A stretch of 64,000 bases of DNA from Clostridia bacterium (GTDB taxonomy: Bacteria; Bacillota; Clostridia; Oscillospirales; Acutalibacteraceae), in contig JAFTYU010000004.1 in assembly GCA_017461235.1 (NCBI GenBank), forward strand, positions 32,840-96,839, given 5' to 3'. The translations under genes were made by a program, and so were the position numbers. The notes beneath the pieces were generated by a model. The model saw nothing but the letters and a program-made list of their open reading frames with translations, was not told where the DNA came from and did no database searches. The number at the start of each line of letters is the position of its first letter. Position 1 is the first letter of the stretch. Positions 9,301 to 17,567 of this stretch are shown piece by piece.

Positions 9301-12284
9301 ATATTGATTTTGAATATGATGAAATCAGATTATTTGTTATCCATATTTGCCAATACGGAATGGCTTGGTTTGACGATATGTCTTTAATAAACACGTACAG
9401 ACCGAGTGAGAGTACGTCAACTGATACCGAAACGGATAGTGAAACTACAGCCATGTGTTCATGTTCATATTGCGAAAACAACTGCGAATGCAGTCATGAC
9501 GGCACAACGGTCTGCACACCCGAAAGCTGTCCGGATTGCGGTGAATGCACCTGCGAAGGTTGTACACAACTTGATTGTTCCTGCAGAGATTGTTCAGATA
9601 CTTGTAGCAAAGTATCATGTAACCGTGGCTATGAATACAGCAACACCGCAGAGGGTTCCTGGTTCTCTATGTCCGATGGCGAAAAAGAAATGAATATTTC
9701 TCAAAGTGTGAGCGGTAATTACTACGGCAGTCAAAATGACATGAATGGCGTAAATACGTTTTATAACTATAATCAGTCAAACGGACAACTGAATTCCGTA
9801 ACAAACGGCAATGATTACGTTACGTCTTACTCGTACGATGCTATGAATCAGCTGAAAAGTGTTACAACTTCTGTCAGTAATCTTAGCTGCGGAAACAATA
9901 TGAATACCGCATATACTTATGAAGATGATAGAATAAGCAATATAACTCACAACGGATTTTCATATAACTATGAATACGATGCATGGGGTAACGTGATCTC
10001 GGTTAAAGTCGGTCAGCAGTCATTGGTAAATTATGAATACGGTGAAGGAGTCAACAGAAACAGAATCAACCGTCTGACGTACGGAAACGGCGATTACACA
10101 GACTATGTGTATGACAATGCCGGGAATGTTGTTACGATAAAATCATATTCATCTACAGGAACTCTTACTGCCGATTATAAATACACCTATGACACTAACG
10201 GTATGATTTCTGTTATTGAAAATAAACTTGAAAATACAGAGATACGTTATGATGAAAATAACATAACAATAGTTTTACTGAATGCAGAGGGAGAGAACGA
10301 CGATATCACGCTTTATTCTACTCAGTTAAACAATAATGAAGAAAAAGTTGAAAACTTAGGTGGAATATCTTATACTGAATGTGCCTCTACCTATTCAGGT
10401 AACGTGGATAAAGGTACTTCAGTTACAAATCAGGAAATTACGAGCAACACTAAAAACTATAATTTTGTTTCTGAAACCGATTATTTCGGAAGACAAACAA
10501 AGAAAGAGTTTTCAACAGTTGTTTCTGAAACAACCGATTCAAAGCAAACCTTGAATATCGAAACATCTTACGGATATAAAAATTTAACAGGTAACAGAAC
10601 AACGTCTCTTGTCAGCAGCTATAAACCCGTGTTAACCAAAGAAACCGAAACTCTTTCGGGTGAAACAAGTGAAATACAAACACAGACCTTATCCGACTAT
10701 GAGTATTTATATACCTACGATACAAACGGTAATTTAACCGATATCAGCGTAAATATATCTGATCTGGGTTTTAACGGCGTTTCTGTTGGCAGTTGTGTTT
10801 ATGATGAGGCTGGGCAATTAGTTCGCGAAAATAGCCTCATATCAGAAAAAAGTTACGTTTACGTATATGACAAAGGCGGAAACATAACTCAGAAAATAGA
10901 ATATGAATATTCTGCTGATGAGTTGGGTGACCCTATATCAACCGTAAATTACACTTATGATACAGAGTGGAAAGATAAACTGACCGCTTACGGCGATACC
11001 GCGATTGTAACGGATGCAATCGGCAACCCGCTTAATATGACAAGTGTTGATTTCTTAGGTAATGAAGTGAACGCTACCCTTGAATGGAACGGAAGACAGT
11101 TATCCGCCGCCATAGTTGACGGTACAAGGTATGAATACACCTACGATTCGGAGGGTATAAGGACAAAAATGGCTGTTTACGATGTGGAAACAGATACCCT
11201 TATGACCCAATATTATTACATTTGGGAAAACGGAAAACTTCAGGGCTACACGGTAATTAACGCCGACGGAGAAATTGAAAACACAGTCAAAATGCTGTTC
11301 GATAATACAGATGATTCCGTTGGCTACGAACTTTATTCGGCAGATGACAATACTACAAAAACCTTCTTCTTTTTGAAGGATATGAACGGTAACATAACAA
11401 CCGTTTATAATGAAAACGGCGAAGATGTTTTACAGTACGCATACGATTCCTGGGGTAACGTAAACGTAATTTTAGACAGAAGCAGTCTGGAAGGTATTAA
11501 TAAATCAGCAGAAGCCGCCGTATATACTCCCATAACCTACAGAGGCTATATGTATGACTTCTACACAGGCCTTTATTACCTTCAGTCGAGATACTATAAC
11601 CCCTTGTATTGCAGGTTTTTGAATATGGATGATACGTCCATACTCGAAAGGAGCTCAGGTACAGTTCACGGTGCAAATCTTTTTGCTTATTGTAATAACG
11701 ATCCTATTCAGTTGATTGATCCAACCGGAAGAATGGGTAGCGGAGCAGGTACAATCGAACAAGAACGACAAGATGAATGGTCATCGGATGGACTTTGGTT
11801 TTTCTGGGCTCTGATTGTTCTGAGTGTAATTGTATATACTGTATTTATTGTTATGATTAACATTGCGATAGAAGTTTGGTCTTGGCTAAGTGAGCTTGTT
11901 ACCAAAGTAGTATCAGATGTTCAACATAAATTGGGTATTGATGTTCCTGAAACGTTAGAAGGTCAGATGGAACGAGCCAAAGTTAAAGCTAATGAACGTG
12001 GTAGAAGCAATAAAATTAATAGACATCATATCGTTGCAAGGATAGACCCCAGAGCAGACAAATCTAGAAAAATTTTAGATTACGCAAAAATTGGAATTAA
12101 TAGCGAAGAAAATATTGCAACAATGAATCGTGAAGCTCATTGGTATATACATACATCATTGTATCATGCTAGTGTGAAAAGCTATCTGCAAAACGCAAAG
12201 AATACGGGGGTTGATGATATTTCCCGAAGAACTGCAGTTCATACAGCTTTAGCAACACTGAAATGGGAGTTGACCTATTTATGA
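6309..12284 (+). CDS. Secreted RHS/YD-repeat polymorphic toxin with AHH nuclease tip
   Basis: A 1991-residue polymorphic toxin. A Sec signal peptide (about residues 1-30) is followed by a DNRLRE-type domain (about 300-475) and YD/RHS repeats. A carbohydrate-binding-like segment starts at NGGFDDGLSSWD (about 880-1035). Next come a Cys-rich insert with 16 Cys (about 1050-1107), more YD repeats and the RHS core signature YDFYTGLYYLQSRYYNP (about 1745). A hydrophobic stretch (about 1828-1860) precedes the tip. The tip has RHHIVARIDPRADKSR and EAHWYIHTSLYH, matching AHH nucleases of the HNH/endonuclease VII superfamily. AGGAGG six bases upstream favours ATG 6309 over 6306. The stop overlaps the next start (ATGA), coupling toxin to putative immunity. 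Contact-dependent antagonism is inferred from the family. Confidence 0.9.
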   Translation: MKTFIKTMSLIMSVIMFLGVFSAANPAIAAEVQESQENTESAEKMAEDMLSGSINEIVEERDKFTKVYKTGQGTKKAVISSTPVHYEENGNWYEIDNSLVEVPETDFYTNSNNFFEVELPKELTGNSQIGIEKDGFSLTFELNGTDILDKKKKSKAKKVEPNTDNVSDNYNIADKTQSGLIFEDVGDNTSIEYCVTSAGIKENIILEKKPKQEVTYSYDITADNLSATLNDDKSVSFTSTQGDIVFKIPTPIMYDSNSASSQDIEVALMGESGKYVLEYKPSYEWLKTDAKYPVIIDPVIEVNDDNYGIIDTMVSSASPTVNSGSELSLYTGHTSEGIEYISYIDIVNNYYFNNGLAIKNALLYVYTGLVVSSGDSSEFEVAACPVVGNWTENSVTFNNKPSLDTNVILDIRTYTSESSGKYSVYDVTEAFASNSSDYNGIALITSATDDGVAVFCSSEDSNSENRRPYFVIEYYESQGVEEQFDYHLQSAGRAGKVYYNDYSNQIYIERDELGLSGLTMPVQIKRFYNSNAGGSISFYNLIFFGVAAYYGFGWKTNYNQSVEYAGIIDGKEYILYNNDQGQTVYFEKSDTVQDGKRKWVEVVDVFSTEKGYELWLSTSYESDLSANFGYATIKDSQNQTYEFNTQGLLTKINSGEDGSTASITVNYNANYSINKIVDGVGREYRFLYTEYESEDCSLLTSIQAYTASGNAIKLKDADNNNVDYKITYGYTFREINGSRVPILTSATYPDGESVTYDVTDNLTSVKNIDGYTLEYAFSGVGNCTITEKVYSENSIDPTLGGSLTVTQVNAYEKTFTDANNVSQTKQFDLYGRTISIINNDGTVVSRAFSDTMMSCGTLNESLYIDYETDYAVDGENIVINGGFDDGLSSWDISDSSKISRVTYTESESNTLSAMRFVGDTDSLLYAIQTIEVPDGVSGDGYHFSFLSKNFKNHNVDDLAYSSGIIVEAKTADGTWESVTRIYPNPFNDNWQKYSCEFNIDFEYDEIRLFVIHICQYGMAWFDDMSLINTYRPSESTSTDTETDSETTAMCSCSYCENNCECSHDGTTVCTPESCPDCGECTCEGCTQLDCSCRDCSDTCSKVSCNRGYEYSNTAEGSWFSMSDGEKEMNISQSVSGNYYGSQNDMNGVNTFYNYNQSNGQLNSVTNGNDYVTSYSYDAMNQLKSVTTSVSNLSCGNNMNTAYTYEDDRISNITHNGFSYNYEYDAWGNVISVKVGQQSLVNYEYGEGVNRNRINRLTYGNGDYTDYVYDNAGNVVTIKSYSSTGTLTADYKYTYDTNGMISVIENKLENTEIRYDENNITIVLLNAEGENDDITLYSTQLNNNEEKVENLGGISYTECASTYSGNVDKGTSVTNQEITSNTKNYNFVSETDYFGRQTKKEFSTVVSETTDSKQTLNIETSYGYKNLTGNRTTSLVSSYKPVLTKETETLSGETSEIQTQTLSDYEYLYTYDTNGNLTDISVNISDLGFNGVSVGSCVYDEAGQLVRENSLISEKSYVYVYDKGGNITQKIEYEYSADELGDPISTVNYTYDTEWKDKLTAYGDTAIVTDAIGNPLNMTSVDFLGNEVNATLEWNGRQLSAAIVDGTRYEYTYDSEGIRTKMAVYDVETDTLMTQYYYIWENGKLQGYTVINADGEIENTVKMLFDNTDDSVGYELYSADDNTTKTFFFLKDMNGNITTVYNENGEDVLQYAYDSWGNVNVILDRSSLEGINKSAEAAVYTPITYRGYMYDFYTGLYYLQSRYYNPLYCRFLNMDDTSILERSSGTVHGANLFAYCNNDPIQLIDPTGRMGSGAGTIEQERQDEWSSDGLWFFWALIVLSVIVYTVFIVMINIAIEVWSWLSELVTKVVSDVQHKLGIDVPETLEGQMERAKVKANERGRSNKINRHHIVARIDPRADKSRKILDYAKIGINSEENIATMNREAHWYIHTSLYHASVKSYLQNAKNTGVDDISRRTAVHTALATLKWELTYL

Positions 12285-13159
12285 TAATCGAAAACACCAA
12301 TATTGAGTATGTAGAGCACATTAAAAATTGTGATTTTGATATCCCTAAAAGTGGAAAATTTATTGTGCGAACCAATAATCATCTGGTATGGATTGAAGAT
12401 TTTAAGACGAGAGAGATACTTATTCACAAAAAGTACAGGGCACATATTATTAGGAGTATTACCCCTGATGAAAAGTACGGATTGTTTACTGCCGAAGGTG
12501 AAACAGAGCTTGTTGTCTTGTCATTACCGGATTTAGTTAAGGTTAGCAGTGTTTCTGTGGACTATTGTCAAGGATTGACCTTCATTTCCAATGATGAGGT
12601 TATGTTTTGGCAATCTGCAAAGCCTTACCCTAAGCGAGAATTGAAAATTTGGAATTTCAAGACAAATAATATCGAAACAATTTATTCCGTGCTGTCAGTA
12701 AATGTTTTTTCGGTAAACGATAAATTTATTTGTGTAGAAGACGATGAAAAAAGAAAAAATCACAAACTCATTGTGTTTGACCGGAGAAAATCAAAATCCT
12801 TCGATGTCAATAAATGGTGGTGTAGTTATGATGATTTTTCACAATTAAATGGAACAAAGTTGTTGTGTACACCCTGTAAAAACGGTGGAAAAACTGTGTA
12901 TTTATGCGATGTTGAAAAGCAAACGTATGAAATTATATCAAGAAGAAAGCTTTCTAGTTTAAGATGGATAACAAAAGATTTATTCTGGTTTGAAGAAAGT
13001 GGAGAAAACTATGATTGTAGTTCCGGTATAATGGATTTATCAGGCAATGTTCTTTGGATAACAAAAGGAGAATATCACTTGAGAAATTTAACCAATGACC
13101 AATATTTTAATGTTAGGTGTTGCTGTGATAATTTTTTGTTCAAAATATTGGATGAATAA
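12281..13159 (+). CDS. Putative immunity protein A (beta-propeller-like)
   Basis: A 292-residue soluble protein beginning at ATG 12281, which overlaps the toxin stop by four bases. The paralogue at 17564 has the same overlap, fixing the start. The sequence shows repeated strand-turn units such as LVWIEDFKTREILIHK, LKIWNFKTNNIETIY and VYLCDVEKQTYEII, suggesting a WD40/beta-propeller-like fold. There is no signal peptide or membrane segment, so it is cytoplasmic. Its position directly behind a nuclease tip, and its co-duplication with a fragment of that tip at 17.3-18.4 kb, support an immunity role. That role is inference from context; no known immunity family was recognised. Confidence 0.7.
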   Translation: MIIENTNIEYVEHIKNCDFDIPKSGKFIVRTNNHLVWIEDFKTREILIHKKYRAHIIRSITPDEKYGLFTAEGETELVVLSLPDLVKVSSVSVDYCQGLTFISNDEVMFWQSAKPYPKRELKIWNFKTNNIETIYSVLSVNVFSVNDKFICVEDDEKRKNHKLIVFDRRKSKSFDVNKWWCSYDDFSQLNGTKLLCTPCKNGGKTVYLCDVEKQTYEIISRRKLSSLRWITKDLFWFEESGENYDCSSGIMDLSGNVLWITKGEYHLRNLTNDQYFNVRCCCDNFLFKILDE

Positions 13160-13180
13160 GACAGCGGGATAATATACCAA

Positions 13181-13305
13181 TCAGGGGACGGTTCTATGAT
13201 TGAGCCATAAACCCTTATAAATCAAGGTTTTTGCTCTTTTAAAATTTAAAATCGGGGGGCGGTTTTCGTTGGGGAAACCATCCAATAACAGAACCGCTCC
13301 CTTGA
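13181..13305. repeat. RHS-island repeat, full copy 1 (inverted ends)
   Basis: A 125-bp unit starting TCAGGGGACGGTTCTATGAT and ending with the near-complement (CAGAACCGCTCCCTTGA). The two ends are therefore imperfect inverted repeats of about 22 nt. The middle contains AAATCAAGG, CTCTTTT and GGTTTTCGTTGGGG. Other copies are at 17231-17347 and 18464-18584, with partial copies at 14301 and 16178. It lies between immunity gene A and an orphan paralogue. Confidence 0.85.
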
Positions 13306-13339
13306 TTGTTCTACTATGCACGATATTGGCGGTGTTATA

Positions 13340-14290
13340 ATGAAAAAAGTAGTTGGTTTAAGAAAAAAATACAAATTATCAGGCTCATGTGTTGCTATAT
13401 CAACAAGTAACAAGTATATGGTTCGCTCAACGGATAGGAAGATTTATTTATCTGATTTCAAAACAAACCAAATAATTAAAACCATTAAGTCTGATTGCGT
13501 TATCCTTAGAAATATTTCACCAAACGATAAATACTGTGTTGGTACGTTTAATGGTGAATTAGGAATTAAAGTTTTTAATTTACCGGAGTTGGAAGAAGTT
13601 GTGTCCTTGGACGTTGCCGAAGACGAATATGTTGTTTTCGTCGATTTTCTATCCGATGCTGAATTTGTTTATTGTGTACGGGTACGAAAAGAGGCTGGAA
13701 AGTTATACACTTATAATATCGAAACAGGTAAATTAAGTGTAGTGTACACCATCGATTATGATAAGTTTTGTTTACCATTGCAACATCCCTTTTGGAATGA
13801 TGGATTGCTGTGTATTCCGTTACAGAATAAAAAAAATGAAAACGCTCTTACAAAATTTGTTATGTGGGACGGTAAAAATTTTCAAGAGAAAGAAATACCG
13901 TGCCAGGAAGACGGCAATTTCTATGATTTCAGTAACATTTTAAATAATAAAATTTTATTTAACAAATATATAGAAGAGGGAAACGTTGTTTTGGGCGTTT
14001 ATGATTTTGATTCTAAAGAATTTACACCTATTTCATCTTTCAGTCGCCCTATAGAAACCTATTGGGTTTCTGATGATTTGTTTTGGTTTTCACAAGTTAA
14101 TGTAGGCAAATTAGGACGTAGTGGACTTATGAATCTGAAAGGCGAGATTCAGATTATGCACGATACTTTTTCCTTTGCAAATACTAATTGTAACGAGGAT
14201 TATTTTATTGTTGATGCAATGTCATCATATGTTTACGAAAAGATTTATGAGTATGACGATGCAACAACGAAAAACACGTCAACAAATTAA
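13340..14290 (+). CDS. Orphan beta-propeller-like immunity paralogue
   Basis: A 316-residue protein with the same blade-like pattern as immunity protein A (IYLSDFKTNQIIKTIK, LGIKVFNLPELEEVVSLD, LYTYNIETGKLSVVY, VLGVYDFDSKEFTPIS). It shares the C-terminal plan of a WVSDDLFWFSQ segment followed by SGLMNLKGEIQIMHD, which corresponds to WITKDLFWFEE and SGIMDLSGNVLWITK in protein A. ATG 13340 is chosen over ATG 13316 because GGCGG lies shortly upstream. No toxin tip precedes it; it directly follows a full repeat copy. It is probably an orphan immunity gene left after loss or exchange of its toxin tip. Substrate specificity is unknown. Confidence 0.65.
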   Translation: MKKVVGLRKKYKLSGSCVAISTSNKYMVRSTDRKIYLSDFKTNQIIKTIKSDCVILRNISPNDKYCVGTFNGELGIKVFNLPELEEVVSLDVAEDEYVVFVDFLSDAEFVYCVRVRKEAGKLYTYNIETGKLSVVYTIDYDKFCLPLQHPFWNDGLLCIPLQNKKNENALTKFVMWDGKNFQEKEIPCQEDGNFYDFSNILNNKILFNKYIEEGNVVLGVYDFDSKEFTPISSFSRPIETYWVSDDLFWFSQVNVGKLGRSGLMNLKGEIQIMHDTFSFANTNCNEDYFIVDAMSSYVYEKIYEYDDATTKNTSTN

Positions 14291-14300
14291 ATAACTAAAA

Positions 14301-14352
14301 ATCAAGGGCGGTTTTCGTTGGGAAACCATCCAATAACAGAACCGACCCCTGA
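14301..14352. repeat. RHS-island repeat, right half
   Basis: The right half of the repeat (AATCAAGGGCGG ... CAGAACCGACCCCTGA) is joined directly to RHS-core coding sequence at about 14357, marking a recombination junction. Confidence 0.75.
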
Positions 14353-15136
14353 TTTTTTAACCTACAGATGTTATATGTATGACTTCTACACAGGCCTTTA
14401 TTACCTTCAGTCGAGGTACTATAATCCCCTGTATTGCAGGTTTTTGAATATGGATGATACGTCCATACTCGAAAGGACAAGCGGCACGGTTCACGGTGCA
14501 AATTTGTTTGCTTATTGTAATAATAATCCCATAATGAATGTGGATTATACGGGTATGTATGTTGGTGCTACAGCCGTAGGTGCGGGTATATCCGTGATAT
14601 CTGTTATAGGATATCTCGTAATTATTGGTATTATATTTATAATTTTAGTATGGCTTGTTAATCCTAATCTTTTTCAATTTGATGGTATGGATTTTTCTTT
14701 AGATGAAATGATAACTAAATGGAAAATCTGGTGTACCGTAATGGCTTTCAAATTGATTAATGTTACTATATCATCTTTAACAAAAGATATTGACAGCAGA
14801 ATAACGAATTATAAATATCGTAATGGACAGCAAGAACATCATATAGCACCTCGAAAAATATTTTTTAATAAGGGTAAGCCCGATAGTATATTTTGTTCTT
14901 ATTATCTTGAAGTTAGTGGTATTGATATTGATTCCCCCATAAATAAAATGTGGCTAAACGCATCTTTTCATAGTGCTTTAAATACTAATATTTATTATTC
15001 TGCTGTATATCAATTAACCGGGGTATTTTATGATGAGTTGGATAAAACGGGTGTGTATTTGGCTTTAGTGATTTTGAGAATTTATTTGTCAGTTTTCAAT
15101 TATATGTACATGCTTAGTCATGGTGGTGGTATATAA
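14318..15136 (+). CDS. Orphan RHS core-plus-tip cassette B (AHH-like toxin tip)
   Basis: The open frame (272 codons) begins inside the repeat at a TTG without a ribosome site, and its first internal ATG is at 14375. From about 14357 it reproduces the RHS core (YDFYTGLYYLQSRYYNP, NMDDTSILER, ANLFAYCNNNP) nearly base for base with 11531-11705. It then diverges into another tip. That tip has two hydrophobic segments and a C-terminal region QEHHIAPRK ... NKMWLNASFHSALN, resembling an HHI/His-rich AHH-type nuclease. It lacks a signal peptide and the RHS shell, so it is best read as a silent donor cassette that could replace the tip of the main gene by recombination in the shared core. Its stop overlaps the next start (TAATG). 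Confidence 0.7.
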   Translation: MGNHPITEPTPDFLTYRCYMYDFYTGLYYLQSRYYNPLYCRFLNMDDTSILERTSGTVHGANLFAYCNNNPIMNVDYTGMYVGATAVGAGISVISVIGYLVIIGIIFIILVWLVNPNLFQFDGMDFSLDEMITKWKIWCTVMAFKLINVTISSLTKDIDSRITNYKYRNGQQEHHIAPRKIFFNKGKPDSIFCSYYLEVSGIDIDSPINKMWLNASFHSALNTNIYYSAVYQLTGVFYDELDKTGVYLALVILRIYLSVFNYMYMLSHGGGI

Positions 15137-16173
15137 TGACGCAATTAATCAAAGAGAAAAATGCCAAAGTTGTCTTTAATTTTGATGACACAAAAGTGAT
15201 TGTAGCTAAAAGTCAAAACGAACAGACATATTTATATGATTTTAATCTCAATACCAAAACGAAAATTGATGTTTTTGGATTAGGTGTGTTTTCTATCGTT
15301 TTTTCAAAGGATAATGAATTTGTGACCCTTATCTTATATAATAAAAAAACTTGTGATTTGGAAAAGTTATTAATCATTGATTGTATAAACGGTGAAGCTG
15401 TTAAGGTTGTATCTATAAAAGATTACGTTCAGGATGATGTAGGGTTAATATCACCTATACATAATTCAAAAAATTATATTGTAGTATCTTTGCAAAAATC
15501 AAATGCAACCGGTGCAGTACTTTTGGTTGTTGATTTAAATAATAATTTTTCGGTTTGTGTAAAGGAGCTTCACAAAACGATAATTAAAACCGTCCATTGC
15601 ATTGAAGATAAACTATTGGTGTTGTCAACGAAGGGTTTACTCTATTTGTTTGATTGTCCCAACCTGCAAATTCAGGATGAGTTTTTGTATGACAAGGGGA
15701 TTTTATGTTCTGTTAAATCCTATGATTGTTGTGGTAAAATACAATTATACTCCTTTATTCATCCACATTTAATGCCGTACCGAAAGTATATGGTTAGTGA
15801 ATTTGACGTGCTTTCTGGTAAAATAAGTTTGGTCAGCAAGTTTACAAAATATCAAAGAAAAATGCCCGAACCCGACCGGTATTTGTTCAGTAAGGGCTGT
15901 ATTCTTGCTACTAAAATGAAAAGAAAAATTTTAAAAAAGAAACAGATATTCGGTGCATATAAAATTGAAAATTTGGATTTTATTGGTGAATTTTTGATTA
16001 ATGACAATTCAGTCTGTTTTTTTAACGGTGAAAAAACTGTGGATATATTGACAAAAGACGATTTGAAATTGTCTGCTTATGAAAACATAGAGGGTTATTA
16101 TTGTTCTAACACAGGGAAATATTCCCTTGTGTTCACCAACAAATTTACTTATGTTTTTGAAACGGACGGTTAA
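15136..16173 (+). CDS. Putative immunity protein B (beta-propeller-like)
   Basis: A 345-residue protein starting at ATG 15136, whose first base is the last base of the tip-B stop codon, so it is translationally coupled. Blade-like repeats are visible (TYLYDFNLNTKTKIDV, LLIIDCINGEAVKVV, VLLVVDLNNNFSVCVK, LYLFDCPNLQIQDE, VSEFDVLSGKISLVSK). It has no signal peptide. It is only distantly similar to immunity protein A and is presumably specific for tip B. The immunity role is inferred from position and shared fold pattern. Confidence 0.65.
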   Translation: MTQLIKEKNAKVVFNFDDTKVIVAKSQNEQTYLYDFNLNTKTKIDVFGLGVFSIVFSKDNEFVTLILYNKKTCDLEKLLIIDCINGEAVKVVSIKDYVQDDVGLISPIHNSKNYIVVSLQKSNATGAVLLVVDLNNNFSVCVKELHKTIIKTVHCIEDKLLVLSTKGLLYLFDCPNLQIQDEFLYDKGILCSVKSYDCCGKIQLYSFIHPHLMPYRKYMVSEFDVLSGKISLVSKFTKYQRKMPEPDRYLFSKGCILATKMKRKILKKKQIFGAYKIENLDFIGEFLINDNSVCFFNGEKTVDILTKDDLKLSAYENIEGYYCSNTGKYSLVFTNKFTYVFETDG

Positions 16174-16177
16174 AAAA

Positions 16178-16262
16178 TCAGGGGGATGGTTAGCGTGATT
16201 GAATCGTAAACCCCGATGAATCAAGGCTTTTACTCTTTTAAAATTTAAAATCAGGGGTGGTT
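16178..16262. repeat. RHS-island repeat, left part (diverged)
   Basis: TCAGGGGGATGGTTAGCGTG and the downstream AATCAAGG ... AAATTTAAAATCAGGGG match the left two thirds of the full copies. It is truncated at a junction with a short RHS-tip remnant. Confidence 0.65.
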
Positions 16263-16381
16263 CTCCGCACAACAATCCTGCACCTAATGAGTTCGGTTCG
16301 TTTGTAGAGAAACATTATGATGTTATTTCGTTTGCTCTTGTTTTAGGAGTTTCTCTCAATTTGATAATTAATGGAGGTTAA
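16259..16381 (+). pseudogene. Truncated RHS tip remnant C
   Basis: An open stretch with no start continues from the repeat. It reads HNNPAPNEFGSFVEKHYDV followed by a hydrophobic segment and the stop at 16379-16381. The NNP corresponds to the YCNNNP junction where RHS cores end and variable tips begin. It is therefore the 3' remnant of a further tip, about 36 codons long. The ribosome site of the following membrane-protein gene (GGAGG) lies within its last codons, the same tight arrangement as the intact tip/immunity pairs. Confidence 0.55.
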
Positions 16382-16383
16382 CA

Positions 16384-17232
16384 ATGAAGAAAAAGATAGT
16401 ACTTATTGTTGTAATGTTTCTGGTCCTAACTTTAGTTTTACCGTATGTATATGTTGAGATAATGTCTGCTGTATATTATGATGAAACTGTTAATCTGTAT
16501 GAAAAAACAGGTCTGATTTCATCTGACAATTATCATAAGGTCTTTTGGTTTTCGCAGGATAATGCCAAGGTACTCTATTCTGAACCGCACCGTGTTGTCA
16601 TATGTGAGTTTTCTAAGGATGAAAACGGTGTATGGCAATATGAAAATATAGAACCTGTGCTTTTTAGAAATAATTTGGAGTTGTTGCCTTTTAACTTTAG
16701 CATACCGGAAAAGAATATTTATCCGTTGTATTTAACCAAGCATTTAATAGAACCGGAAGAATCTAAAGAGAATTTTGATTTGTATGAAAAGGAATTAAAG
16801 ATATTAGCTGAGTCCGAAAACCTTTCATTTGATGTAATGTTAGCCGAAAATGCTATCGATAGAATAATTTTACTTTCGGATAAAAACAATAGTTTTGTAA
16901 TAAATTTGTTTAATGACTACGATGGTTCTCGCGGTTATGAGAAAGCTGAGATATTTTATACATGTACAAAAGGTTTTGACTTTGATTTGAATTTATTAGT
17001 GCGAATTCAAGAAAAAATCTTACACAAAATTGCAAATGAAAAAAATATTGCGGCGGTTTTTGCCCCCGATGAGATATTTAACGAGGCAAAACTTGTGCGA
17101 GATATCTACCCCGATGCCTACGAAATTAACTCAATGGATATTTTGGGAAATGGTGAGTATCTATTGAGTTATATCGAAACAAAAAACGATGAAATAATTT
17201 TAATTTCAGGAACTACCAAACGGGCAAGATAG
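16384..17232 (+). CDS. Membrane-anchored protein, candidate immunity protein C
   Basis: A 282-residue protein with one N-terminal membrane segment (about residues 4-24) and an extracytoplasmic or peripheral alpha/beta domain. GGAGG lies seven bases upstream of ATG 16384. No family was recognised. It directly follows the remnant of an RHS tip whose visible end is hydrophobic and precedes another repeat copy, the position occupied by immunity genes elsewhere in the island. A membrane-located immunity protein against a membrane-active tip is a reasonable guess, but it rests only on position. Confidence 0.5.
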   Translation: MKKKIVLIVVMFLVLTLVLPYVYVEIMSAVYYDETVNLYEKTGLISSDNYHKVFWFSQDNAKVLYSEPHRVVICEFSKDENGVWQYENIEPVLFRNNLELLPFNFSIPEKNIYPLYLTKHLIEPEESKENFDLYEKELKILAESENLSFDVMLAENAIDRIILLSDKNNSFVINLFNDYDGSRGYEKAEIFYTCTKGFDFDLNLLVRIQEKILHKIANEKNIAAVFAPDEIFNEAKLVRDIYPDAYEINSMDILGNGEYLLSYIETKNDEIILISGTTKRAR

Positions 17233-17347
17233 GGCCGGTTCTATGATTGAGCCGTAAGCCCTGATAAATCAAGGTTTTGCTCTTTAGAATTTAAAATCAA
17301 GGGCGGTTTTCGTTGGGGAAACCATCAAATAACAGAACCGTCCCTGA
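17231..17347. repeat. RHS-island repeat, full copy 2
   Basis: Starts AGGGCCGGTTCTATGATTG and ends CAGAACCGTCCCTGA with inverted ends as in copy 1. It is joined almost directly to the toxin-tip fragment at about 17373. Confidence 0.8.
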
Positions 17348-17567
17348 TTTTCTGATTATAGAAGGTGCAGGCATTGGAATTAATAGCGAAGAAAATATTG
17401 CAACAATGAATCGTGAAGCGCATTGGTATATACATACATCTTTGTATCATGCTAGTGTGGAATGTTATCTAACAAGTGCACGAGATACAAGTGATGATAA
17501 AACTTTACAGGATGCTGCAGTTCATTTGGCTTTGGCAACATTAAAAACAAAATTGGAGTATTTATGA
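17313..17567 (+). pseudogene. Truncated AHH toxin tip A'
   Basis: From about 17373 the frame reproduces the last third of the AHH tip of the main RHS protein (GINSEENIATMNREAHWYIH, then SLYHAS), ending in the same LEYL-like C-terminus and ATGA overlap. The HHIVAR catalytic half is absent and the upstream part is repeat sequence. The tip is therefore broken and cannot encode an active nuclease. It is a remnant of a duplicated tip/immunity pair. Confidence 0.75.

Noticed and set aside
9406-9693. Separate Cys- or Arg-rich small protein in another frame of the RHS gene
   Set aside because: Overlaps the Cys-rich coding segment of the RHS gene entirely; no ribosome site or codon support.
12263-12280. 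Upstream in-frame ATG for immunity gene A
   Set aside because: No ribosome site, and the paralogue at 17564 uses the ATGA overlap, equivalent to 12281.
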